DNA of 5,982 nt from Candidatus Finniella inopinata. Its GTDB lineage: Bacteria; Pseudomonadota; Alphaproteobacteria; Paracaedibacterales; CAITNM01. This document shows positions 1 through 5,271 of the stretch, in pieces. A program made the translations under genes and the position numbers. Within the stretch, counting starts at the first letter, position 1. Every line of letters starts with the position of its first letter. A model generated the notes under the pieces. It had not been told where the DNA came from, did no database searches, and saw only the letters and a program-made list of their open reading frames with translations. The stretch is from assembly GCA_945903885.1 (NCBI GenBank), contig CAMDPB010000076.1:1-5982 (forward strand), read 5' to 3'.

Positions 1-416
1 GGTAAGTATCCTGCAACGCGGTCACCTTTAGTTATTCCCCATTGCTTAAAATAATCAGCAATTTTTGCAACTATCCAGTAAAGTTCTTGATAGGTTAGTT
101 GGCGTTTGATCTTATTTTCACCAATAAAAGTTATAGCGATATGTTCATCACGTTGCTTTAATAAATTCTGAGCGAAGTTTAATCGTCCTTGAGGGTAAAA
201 AATTGCATTTTCAATATTTGTTGGATTGTCGAGAATTTTTTTGCCTTTGTCACCAATAACTCCGCAAAAATCCCAAACCATATCCCAAAATTCAGGAATG
301 TGGTTAATCGACCATTTGTGTAAATCATGATAGTTTAAATGGGGTATGTTTTTTGAAAAAGTTGCTAATAAGCTATTTGCGATACTTTCAGAAGAAGGGA
401 GCCAAGAAGAATTCAA
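1..416 (-). CDS. aacS: Acetoacetyl-CoA synthetase, N-terminal part (cut by window edge)
   Basis: Translating the minus strand gives 138 residues that match the start of acetoacetyl-CoA synthetase, a cytoplasmic ANL-superfamily enzyme that converts acetoacetate, ATP and CoA to acetoacetyl-CoA. Visible family blocks are WLPSSESIANS (5-15), HKWSINHIPEFWDMVWDFCG (33-52), FYPQGRLNFAQNLL (73-86) and GDRVAGYL (131-138), in the family's order and spacing. The family is usually about 650 residues, so roughly four fifths, including the AMP-binding core, lies off the left edge. No ATG exists in this frame: an in-frame TGA sits at about 447-449, and TTG at 414-416 is the only good candidate, placing the start where the family begins. 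It lacks a convincing Shine-Dalgarno. A one-base frameshift upstream is the alternative (see findings). It is divergent from the symporter gene across about 111 bp. Family identity is sure; the exact start is not. Confidence 0.9.
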   Translation of the reverse strand, partial: MNSSWLPSSESIANSLLATFSKNIPHLNYHDLHKWSINHIPEFWDMVWDFCGVIGDKGKKILDNPTNIENAIFYPQGRLNFAQNLLKQRDEHIAITFIGENKIKRQLTYQELYWIVAKIADYFKQWGITKGDRVAGYL

Positions 417-527
417 TTTATATATTGGAATTTTTTTATGCTTCTTTCATCTTACGCGTTTGATGGTTCTGATGCATGTGAAAAATAAATTATTATGCCG
501 AAATTTATGTATGGGGTTTTGCGGTCG

Positions 528-1745
528 ATGAAATTGTGGAAAAAAGTTCTTGTTGGTCTTGTGCTGGGAATTATATTGGGCGTGGTCTTAAAAGACGATG
601 TTGTCTACATCAAGCCATTTGGTGATTTATTTATTCGTCTTATAAAAATGATTATCGTGCCATTAATATTTTTTGCGATAGTTAGCGGTATTACAAGTGT
701 GCAAGATTCTAAGGCATTAGGGCGGGTTGGTATAAAAGCTTCGGTTACTTATCTGCTGACAACCTTATTTGCTATAACTATTGGTTTAACCGTTGGAACT
801 ATTTTTGAACCGGGAAGCGGCGTTATTCTAAATTTTAGTGGTGATGGAGTGCTTAAAAATCCGGACGCTAGTTTAGCTAAAATAGCCGATACTCTTTTAA
901 ACATTGTGCCAGAAAATGCAATTGATGCGATGGCCCAAGGAACAATTTTGCAAGTTGTCTTTTTTGCATTGTTTACAGGTATTACCCTTAACACGATGGA
1001 AAGCCATGCATCAAAACGCTTAAGCAGCATATTTTCTTTATTGTCATCAATGGTTTTTCGAATGGTTCACTTGATCATTCAGCTTTCACCGTTGGCGGCT
1101 TGTGCTTTAACCGCATGGATCGTGGGCACTCAAGGAATGGTGGTTTTAGAAAAACTTCTAAAGCTGGTCGGCTGTGCTTATTTAGCATTTGGCATACAGT
1201 ATCTTGTATTTGGGGCAATTATTTATGTCTGGACCAGATTATCTCCGGTGCCTTTTTTCAAGAAAAGTCTTGAGTATCAAACATTGGCATTTTCTACGAG
1301 CAGTACAAAGGCAGCATTACCAACAACAATCAAGGTTTGTCAAACGCGTCTTGGGGTTTCTCCAATAAGTTCCTCGTTTGTATTGCCGCTTGGAGCATCT
1401 ATTAACATGGATGGTATTGCCATTTACATAAGTCTTTGTGCTTTGTTTTTTGCGCAAGCTAGTGGAAAAGTGTTGGGCATGGCTGATTATGGATGCATTA
1501 TTTTAACTGGAACGCTTGGGTCAATTGGTGGTGCTGGAATTCCAGGAGGCACTATTGTTATGTTACCAATGGTTTTGGCATCAGTTGGTCTTCCTATTGA
1601 AGGAATTGCTCTAATAGCAGGGATAGATAGGATTATTGATATGATGCGAACAACGATTAGTATTACTGGGGATGCAACCGTAGCTTTGTGTGTTGATCAT
1701 TCTGAAGGACTTTTGGATAAGGAAAAATATTACGCGGATGTTTAG
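528..1745 (+). CDS. Dicarboxylate/amino acid:cation symporter (DAACS/SLC1 family)
   Basis: This is an inner-membrane secondary transporter of the GltP/DctA/GltPh fold, which takes up glutamate, aspartate or C4-dicarboxylates with Na+ or H+. The chosen ATG gives 405 residues beginning MKLWKKVLVGLVLG, the usual family start; GGGG at 513-516 can serve as ribosome site. An in-frame ATG at 495 would add 11 residues without a better site. Counting from the 528 start, the signatures are the serine-rich HP1 tip FSTSSTKAALP (255-265), NMDG in TM7 (293-296), the HP2 loop GSIGGAGIPGG (331-341) and the TM8 motif DRIIDMMRTTISITGD (367-382). The TM8 Asp371, Arg374, Thr375 and Asp382 correspond to GltPh D394, R397, T398 and D405, so an acidic substrate is likely. 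The position of GltPh N401 is Ser378 here. About eight membrane segments are evident and the length is normal. The exact substrate cannot be read from sequence, so no gltP or dctA symbol is given. Confidence 0.93.
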   Translation: MKLWKKVLVGLVLGIILGVVLKDDVVYIKPFGDLFIRLIKMIIVPLIFFAIVSGITSVQDSKALGRVGIKASVTYLLTTLFAITIGLTVGTIFEPGSGVILNFSGDGVLKNPDASLAKIADTLLNIVPENAIDAMAQGTILQVVFFALFTGITLNTMESHASKRLSSIFSLLSSMVFRMVHLIIQLSPLAACALTAWIVGTQGMVVLEKLLKLVGCAYLAFGIQYLVFGAIIYVWTRLSPVPFFKKSLEYQTLAFSTSSTKAALPTTIKVCQTRLGVSPISSSFVLPLGASINMDGIAIYISLCALFFAQASGKVLGMADYGCIILTGTLGSIGGAGIPGGTIVMLPMVLASVGLPIEGIALIAGIDRIIDMMRTTISITGDATVALCVDHSEGLLDKEKYYADV

Positions 1746-1833
1746 ATGCAGAGTGTTGTATTTTTTACTTTTTGCTTGCTGTAATCTAAACCTTTCCCTT
1801 ATGATCGTGACAACATTATAAAGCTGAATTCAT

Positions 1834-2988
1834 ATGCGTAAATGGATTGATTTTCCTATTGTCGAAGGTATTTGTAGTCGTCAGGCTCATGCAGATTTTC
1901 CAGTCCAAGAAGATGGCTCAAAAACTTACGAGCGAGAGCTTGGAAAAGAAGGATTTTTTGGACCTTGTACTCATATGATTCATCGTCATGCTCCGACTGC
2001 TTGGACAAAGTGGGAAGGGCCGCTTCGGCCTAGAGCATATGACCTTAACAAGTGGAATCAAGAAAAAAATTGCCCATTTAAAACAGATCTATTTTTGCAT
2101 AATCGTCATACACAACTACGATGGTGGCAACTCTCTAAATCAATGACTCATTTGGTTCGTAATGGTGATGGCGACCAGTTATTATTTATTCATCAAGGAC
2201 GCGCTGATTTGTTTTGTGATTATGGTCATATGACCATTAAAACTGGTGATTATGTTGTGTTGCCACGCTCTACTATGTGGCGGTTGGATGTTATTGAGCC
2301 ACTGAATATATTGTTGGTTGAAGCAACTGATAGTAGCTATATGTTGCCAGACAAAGGTATTGTAGGGCCTCACGCTATTTTTGACCCTGCAATGCTTGAT
2401 ACTCCTAAAATTAATGATCAGTTCAAAGCACAACAAGTTGATGCTAACCATGAATGGGAAGTGCATATAAAAAGGCTTAATAAATCCAGTGTAGTTACCT
2501 ACCCATTTAATCCCTTAGATGCAATGGGTTGGCACGGCAATTTGGTGCCTGTGCGCATTAATGTGGATGATATACGCCCACTCATGAGCCATCGCTATCA
2601 TCTGCCCCCTTCAGCGCACACAACCTTTGTAGCTAATCGATTTGTTGTATGTACTTTTGCGCCAAGACCTATTGAAAGTGACCCAGGGGCATTGAAGGTG
2701 CCATTCTATCATAATAATGATGATTATGATGAATTTATTTTCTACCACCGCGGTCAATTTTTTAGCCGTGACAATATCCATCCAGGTATGTCAACAATTC
2801 ACCCATGTGGATTTACTCATGGCCCGCACCCTGGGGCATTTGCAACAGCTTCTCAATTTGCGAGAAAAGAAACCGATGAGGTTGCTGTAATGATCGATAC
2901 CCGTGACTCACTAGAAATAGGTGAGAACTCTTCAACTGTTGAGTGGGGTGAGTATGCTCAAAGCTGGAAAGCAGTTGAGAAGCCTTAA
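1834..2988 (+). CDS. hmgA: Homogentisate 1,2-dioxygenase-like protein (short bacterial type)
   Basis: This 384-residue cytoplasmic cupin-fold enzyme resembles homogentisate 1,2-dioxygenase, a non-haem Fe(II) enzyme that opens the homogentisate ring to maleylacetoacetate in tyrosine/phenylalanine breakdown. Family blocks are FFGPCTHMIHRHAPTAW (41-57), a first cupin half with GDGDQLLFIHQGRADL (111-126), the NPLDAMGWHGNLVPV block (226-240) and RYHLPPSAHTTF (254-265). The C-terminal metal site has YH (His293), EF (Glu300) and THGPHPG (His329), equivalent to human H335, E341 and H371. It is shorter than the canonical 430-445 residues, and the His-to-Glu spacing is one residue longer, so a related ring-cleavage substrate is possible. 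The ATG at 1834 lies in CATATG with only a weak ribosome site. It starts 88 bp after the symporter stop with no obvious terminator between, so co-transcription is possible. No maleylacetoacetate isomerase or fumarylacetoacetase gene follows. Confidence 0.85.
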   Translation: MRKWIDFPIVEGICSRQAHADFPVQEDGSKTYERELGKEGFFGPCTHMIHRHAPTAWTKWEGPLRPRAYDLNKWNQEKNCPFKTDLFLHNRHTQLRWWQLSKSMTHLVRNGDGDQLLFIHQGRADLFCDYGHMTIKTGDYVVLPRSTMWRLDVIEPLNILLVEATDSSYMLPDKGIVGPHAIFDPAMLDTPKINDQFKAQQVDANHEWEVHIKRLNKSSVVTYPFNPLDAMGWHGNLVPVRINVDDIRPLMSHRYHLPPSAHTTFVANRFVVCTFAPRPIESDPGALKVPFYHNNDDYDEFIFYHRGQFFSRDNIHPGMSTIHPCGFTHGPHPGAFATASQFARKETDEVAVMIDTRDSLEIGENSSTVEWGEYAQSWKAVEKP

Positions 2989-3090
2989 TCCATTCTTTAA
3001 AAGGCTGACCAGAGGATCCATATGCTTGGCCAAGCGATGAGCAATTAAGAATTTTGAATAATAAAAATTAGAGATTGAGAAAATATGTGC

Positions 3091-3119
3091 ATCCAACATT
3101 AAACAATTGGATTTTTTTT
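3091..3119 (+). terminator. Candidate rho-independent terminator of hmgA
   Basis: ATCCAA (3091-3096) and TTGGAT (3107-3112) form a 6-bp stem around a 10-nt loop, and a run of eight T (3112-3119) overlaps and follows the stem. Orientation and T-run fit a terminator for the plus-strand hmgA, whose stop is about 100 bp upstream. The stem is short and has only two G-C pairs, so termination may be weak. Confidence 0.45.
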
Positions 3120-3252
3120 CATGAAATTTGGGAATTTTGTGGTTTCCCAACAGGAATGGAAATAGAAAACATGAAAATGTTGCCGCATCAGAAATAAACT
3201 GAAGAAAAAATACATTATGGAGCTTACGATAAGGTGCGCCGAGATATTTTTA

Positions 3253-3292
3253 GATAAGAGGAAGTCTATTATGCAAAATGCTTCCTCTTATC
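3253..3292 (-). terminator. Strong stem-loop between hup and hmgA, probable transcription stop
   Basis: GATAAGAGGAAG (3253-3264) is the exact reverse complement of CTTCCTCTTATC (3281-3292), giving a perfect 12-bp stem around a 16-nt loop. It starts about 16 nt past the hup stop codon on the minus strand, the usual place for a terminator. However, the sequence after the stem on the minus strand reads TAAAAATATC, not a U-tract, and the plus strand also lacks one after the stem. It may therefore act as a 3' mRNA-stabilising hairpin or an atypical terminator. Confidence 0.5.
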
Positions 3293-3308
3293 CTTAAGAA
3301 CTATTCTA

Positions 3309-3581
3309 TTAGCTTACAGAAGCTTTGAATTCTTTCCCGGCTTTAAAAGTAGGACGCTTGCTAGCAGCAATAGTAATTTCTTCACCGGTGCGAGGGTTTC
3401 GGCCTTTGCGTGCTGCGCTTTCAGTTACAGCAAAACTACCAAATCCAACAAATTTTGCTTCTTTATCAGCCTTTAGACCGGAAACGATACCATCAAATAC
3501 CGCATCAACTGCATTGCTTGCATCTTTTTTGGTTGTTCCTGTTTTGTTTGCCACAAAATCGATTAAATCCTGTTTGTTCAT
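3309..3581 (-). CDS. hupB: DNA-binding protein HU (beta type)
   Basis: The gene encodes HU, a small basic nucleoid protein that binds DNA as a dimer, bends it and helps compact the chromosome, replicate and repair. The 90-residue product has the normal family length. It shows the helical N-terminus MNKQDLIDFVANKTG, the GFGSF turn (46-50), and the DNA-binding beta-arm RKGRNPRTGEEITI (58-71), where Pro63 is the intercalating proline, followed by RPTFKAGKEFK (76-86). The ATG at 3581 is chosen because AGGAG lies 9 nt upstream on the minus strand and the product then starts exactly as HU does. A longer in-frame start at 3641 would add 20 non-family residues. It is monocistronic, with its own promoter at 3624-3654 and a stem-loop after the stop. 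The beta-type assignment rests on general similarity; the HU family call is firm. Confidence 0.96.
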   Translation of the reverse strand: MNKQDLIDFVANKTGTTKKDASNAVDAVFDGIVSGLKADKEAKFVGFGSFAVTESAARKGRNPRTGEEITIAASKRPTFKAGKEFKASVS

Positions 3582-3623
3582 TTTTTTGTTCTCCTGCTTA
3601 GGTTGGCTAATTTTGTACGATTC

Positions 3624-3654
3624 ATAATATGGGCAGATCATTTGGGTTTGCCAA
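3624..3654 (-). promoter_or_regulatory. Candidate sigma-70 promoter of hup
   Basis: Read on the minus strand, TTGGCA (3649-3654, 5 of 6 to the -35 consensus) is followed after 19 bp by TATTAT (3624-3629, 5 of 6 to the -10 consensus). Transcription would start near 3617, leaving a leader of about 36 nt with AGGAG ahead of the ATG. The spacing is at the long end of the usual range. Confidence 0.5.
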
Positions 3655-3711
3655 GTGTTTTTTACGAGTAAGTGGGGTTGAAACGTCCCAACATCCCTAA
3701 AAAATACACTT
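3653..3711. repeat. Long imperfect inverted repeat upstream of hup
   Basis: AAGTGT (3653-3658) pairs with ACACTT (3706-3711), TTTTTA (3659-3664) with TAAAAA (3698-3703), GGG (3674-3676) with CCC (3695-3697), and GTTG (3677-3680) with CAAC (3689-3692). This leaves an 8-nt loop and small bulges. It overlaps the proposed hup -35 box. It could be an extruded or RNA hairpin, a protein-binding site, or a small repeat element; the sequence alone does not decide. Confidence 0.5.
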
Positions 3712-3877
3712 CATATCTCTTGGTTACCGCTTGAACGCTAATAAATATAAAGTTTTCTGGGACGTTGTAATTTTAAGCTCCCAAAACTTTGTCGATATCG
3801 ATCAAATATTATGGGTATCTTTTTTTAAGGTTTGGGTATAGAAAAAGGACAGCTTAGCTAAAAGCTTGAGGATTTTC

Positions 3878-3937
3878 ATGATGAGAACAGCTTCAGCCTT
3901 TAAACTATGCCTAACCAACATGAGCTTGCCTACCTAA
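3878..3937 (+). CDS. Possible 19-residue peptide ORF upstream of the peroxiredoxin gene
   Basis: A reading frame starting ATGATGAGAACAGC encodes 19 residues (MMRTASAFKLCLTNMSLPT) and ends at TAA. GAGG lies a few bases upstream (3868-3871), which is a reasonable ribosome site. The stop codon overlaps a hairpin, TACCTA (3931-3936) with TAGGTA (3943-3948). I recognise no family. It could be a leader peptide or small protein, but ORFs of this length arise by chance, so the call is tentative. Confidence 0.2.
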   Translation: MMRTASAFKLCLTNMSLPT

Positions 3938-3963
3938 AATAATAGGTAACGAAATAGTATTAC

Positions 3964-3991
3964 TTCTCAAAAAAGCTCGGTATGCTACAGT
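3964..3991 (+). promoter_or_regulatory. Candidate promoter of the peroxiredoxin gene
   Basis: TTCTCA (3964-3969, 4 of 6 to -35) and TACAGT (3986-3991, 4 of 6 to -10) are separated by 16 bp. An overlapping TATGCT (3981-3986) is an alternative -10. Transcription would start near 3998, about 26 nt before the ATG. Confidence 0.35.
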
Positions 3992-3997
3992 GTCCAT

Positions 3998-4010
3998 GAT
4001 AATCATTAAA
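3998..4010 (+). promoter_or_regulatory. Fur-box-like site at the peroxiredoxin promoter
   Basis: GATAATCATTAAA matches 11 of 13 positions of the 6-1-6 Fur-box half GATAATCATTATC. It falls on the predicted transcription start of the peroxiredoxin gene, where a bound repressor would block transcription. In AT-rich DNA such a match can be fortuitous, and only one 6-1-6 unit is seen. Confidence 0.35.
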
Positions 4011-4023
4011 GAAAGTTTGATAA

Positions 4024-4605
4024 ATGAGTGTATTAGTTGGCAAGAAAGCTCCTAATTTCAAGAGCACAGCAGTTTTTAAAGAGACGTTTAAAGAAATCAG
4101 TTTAGAAGACTACTTAGGTAAGTATGTCATGCTGTTTTTTTATCCACTTGATTTTACTTTTGTGTGCCCTACCGAATTACACGCTTTTCAAGAAAAGCTA
4201 ACCGAATTTGAAAGCTTAGGAGCTGTCGTTTTAGGGTGTAGCGTTGATAGTCATTTCTCACATAGAGCTTGGTTAGCTACTCCTAAAGGAAAAGGTGGAA
4301 TCCAAGGGGTAGAATACGGTCTGATTGCTGATATTGGTGGCAAAATTGCCAAAGACTATGATGTTCTAAGCGATGAGAATATAGCATACCGTGGATTGTT
4401 TTTAATTGACCAACAGGGTGTTGTTCGTCATCAATTAGTAAACGATTTACCATTAGGACGAAGTGTCAGTGAAGCTCTTCGCATGCTTGAAGCATTGCAA
4501 CACGTAGAAAAATGTGGAGAGGTATGTCCAGCAGATTGGAATACTGGTAAAGCTGCAATTAATCCCACGCTAGAAAGCGTTTCTCAGTACCTTGGTGCAA
4601 AGTAA
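4024..4605 (+). CDS. Typical 2-Cys peroxiredoxin (AhpC/Prx1 class)
   Basis: The gene encodes a cytoplasmic thiol peroxidase that reduces hydrogen peroxide, organic peroxides or peroxynitrite and is recycled by a thioredoxin- or AhpF-type reductase. The 193-residue product shows FYPLDFTFVCPTE (39-51) with peroxidatic Cys48 and the supporting Pro41 and Thr45. It also has GCSVDSHFSHRAW (71-83), the conserved Arg123 in YRGLF, and EVCPADW (166-172) with resolving Cys168. Two further cysteines, 72 and 164, are present. The length is normal for the class and the C-terminus ends YLGAK. The ATG at 4024 has a weak AAGAAAG ribosome site 8 nt upstream and gives the standard family start. The gene appears single: no ahpF or ahpD follows, and an insertion-sequence remnant begins 6 bp after the stop, so its native downstream sequence and terminator are gone. 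A Fur-like box lies in the promoter. The symbol ahpC is possible but not given because Prx1-class names vary. Confidence 0.95.
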   Translation: MSVLVGKKAPNFKSTAVFKETFKEISLEDYLGKYVMLFFYPLDFTFVCPTELHAFQEKLTEFESLGAVVLGCSVDSHFSHRAWLATPKGKGGIQGVEYGLIADIGGKIAKDYDVLSDENIAYRGLFLIDQQGVVRHQLVNDLPLGRSVSEALRMLEALQHVEKCGEVCPADWNTGKAAINPTLESVSQYLGAK

Positions 4606-4611
4606 TGGAAT

Positions 4612-4631
4612 TGCACCCCGTTTGTTAGACC
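4612..4631 (+). repeat. Left terminal inverted repeat of the IS3 remnant
   Basis: The plus strand reads TGCACCCCGTTTGTTAGACC. Aligned with the right end (TGTACCCCAAAAATTAGACG) it shares TG, ACCCC and TTAGAC, with a divergent 5-base middle. It is less well preserved than the right end and contains the last stop codon of the OrfB frame. Confidence 0.7.
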
Positions 4632-4986
4632 AATAACGCTATAAAATAAGGGAGTCTTTCACATCTGTTATTGTTGTTGTCCTTGTGGGTATGTGTTAAA
4701 GCGTTAGCTTTATCCACATATCCATAAGGGATGATATCTAAAACCCAGGTAACCCAGTGACTGATGAGGCCTTAGGGGGTATACCAGTGAATGAACCCTG
4801 TTAAAAAGCTTCTTATACTATGCAACTGCTCTTGCCCAATTGATAATCGTCCATTCATATTTTAATGTGCGCCATAACATCTCAATATGGTTGTTATCAT
4901 TACTTGCTTATACCACTCATGCTGATCAGAATACTTCTACCATGCAAAGCATTGCGCCCCTAGTCAGAATTAATAATGTCCGGTCT
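4625..4986 (-). pseudogene. Degenerate C-terminal half of IS3-family OrfB (DDE integrase)
   Basis: Minus-strand frames contain, in order, RPDIINSD-stop-G (the second catalytic Asp block, normally NSDQG, from 4986), ISMSGISK, then after a one-base shift DNNHIEMLWRTLKYEW with the catalytic Glu. RPHQSLGYL (4746-4772) follows, and then a shifted tail ending in the stop at 4625-4627. At least two frameshifts and in-frame stops (TAG in NSDQG, TAG after WARAVA) break the frame. The first catalytic Asp and everything before it were lost in the internal deletion. It is a fossil and should give no functional integrase. Confidence 0.8.
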
Positions 4987-4994
4987 TCTATGGC

Positions 4995-5132
4995 TATCAA
5001 TTGCTTTTTCCATTTATGCACTAATGATTCTGCTACTTGGTATTTGGAAACAATTTGAACAATCGTTAAATCACTCCGGATTGCCTCCAGAGCAACTTTG
5101 AATTTGAAGTCTTTGTTGTGGGTCTTTCGCAT
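4995..5132 (-). pseudogene. Truncated IS3-family OrfA transposase
   Basis: From the ATG at 5132, preceded by a GAAGA ribosome site, 46 codons match the N-terminal helix-turn-helix domain of IS3-family OrfA, which binds the element ends. Visible blocks are HNKDFKFKVALEAIR (5-19), a helix with TIVQIVSKYQVAESLVHKWK (23-42) and KQLI (43-46). Intact OrfA is roughly 90-110 residues. After residue 46 the similarity stops and the frame runs into out-of-frame OrfB sequence, ending at 4926. The leucine zipper and the programmed frameshift site are absent. Confidence 0.8.
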
Positions 5133-5187
5133 TTTTAAATCTTCTTTTTTGATTCAGATCTTTTGCTGAAAAACTCTCTTAGTCACT

Positions 5188-5207
5188 CGTCTAATTTTTG
5201 GGGTACA
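5188..5207 (-). repeat. Right terminal inverted repeat of the IS3 remnant
   Basis: The minus strand reads TGTACCCCAAAAATTAGACG, close to the ends of IS3-family elements. It lies about 56 bp upstream of the OrfA start, as expected for this family. Confidence 0.75.
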
Positions 5208-5271
5208 TTACGTTTTTTGCTCTTCTGTTTAAATTTACTGATTTTATACAAAAGTAGAATTCATTCAAAAT

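Larger units (their letters stand above)
2989..3308. other. Intergenic gap between converging hmgA and hup
   Basis: These 320 bp hold no convincing gene. The minus-strand open frame at 2932-3150 overlaps the end of hmgA and has no recognisable protein features. The gap contains a 12-bp perfect palindrome GCTTGGCCAAGC (3024-3035), a candidate terminator for hmgA (3091-3119), a 7-bp-stem hairpin TTGGGAA/TTCCCAA (3128-3150), a small AACAT/ATGTT hairpin (3168-3181), and a strong 12-bp stem-loop next to hup (3253-3292). The hairpins fit a transcription-stop region between convergent genes. Confidence 0.6.
3582..4023. other. Divergent intergenic region between hup and the peroxiredoxin gene
   Basis: These 442 bp carry no long gene. 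From left to right they hold the hup ribosome site and promoter, a long imperfect hairpin (3653-3711), a distant inverted repeat AACGTCCCA/TGGGACGTT (3682-3690 and 3758-3766) and an operator-like palindrome TCGATATCGA flanked by TTTG and CAAA (3788-3806). There is also a TGGGTAT direct repeat 21 bp apart (3812-3818, 3833-3839), a 19-codon ORF with a ribosome site (3878-3937), a 6-bp hairpin at its end, and the candidate peroxiredoxin promoter and Fur-like box. Confidence 0.6.
4612..5207 (-). mobile_element. Degenerate, internally deleted IS3-family insertion sequence
   Basis: The 596-bp element has IS3-type ends beginning TGCACCCC on the left and, on the opposite strand, TGTACCCC on the right. 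Its coding strand is minus. From the right end inward come a start of OrfA (helix-turn-helix protein), then after an abrupt join at about 4985-4997 the catalytic second half of OrfB with stops and frameshifts, and finally a frame that ends inside the left repeat. Intact IS3-family members are about 1.2-1.5 kb, so more than half has been lost from the middle. No 3-bp target duplication is seen (AAT on the left, TTA on the right), consistent with age or rearrangement. The element cannot encode a working transposase. It sits between the peroxiredoxin gene and tRNA-Thr. Confidence 0.85.

Noticed and set aside
346..531. 61-codon plus-strand open frame before the symporter
   Set aside because: It lies antisense to the acetoacetyl-CoA synthetase start and into the symporter's first codons, and its product shows no family features.
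749..1030. 93-codon minus-strand open frame inside the symporter gene
   Set aside because: It is the antisense shadow of a well-supported membrane protein gene.
2182..2466. 94-codon minus-strand open frame inside the dioxygenase gene
   Set aside because: It is antisense to a gene with clear family motifs and has no features of its own.
2932..3150. 72-codon minus-strand open frame in the hmgA-hup gap
   Set aside because: It overlaps the end of hmgA antisense, includes the terminator-like hairpins, and has no recognisable motif or ribosome site.
3325..3627. Plus-strand open frames opposite hup
   Set aside because: They are antisense shadows of the HU gene, whose identity and ribosome site are clear.
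4840..5058. 72-codon plus-strand open frame
   Set aside because: It is antisense to the IS3 transposase remnants and spans the internal deletion join.
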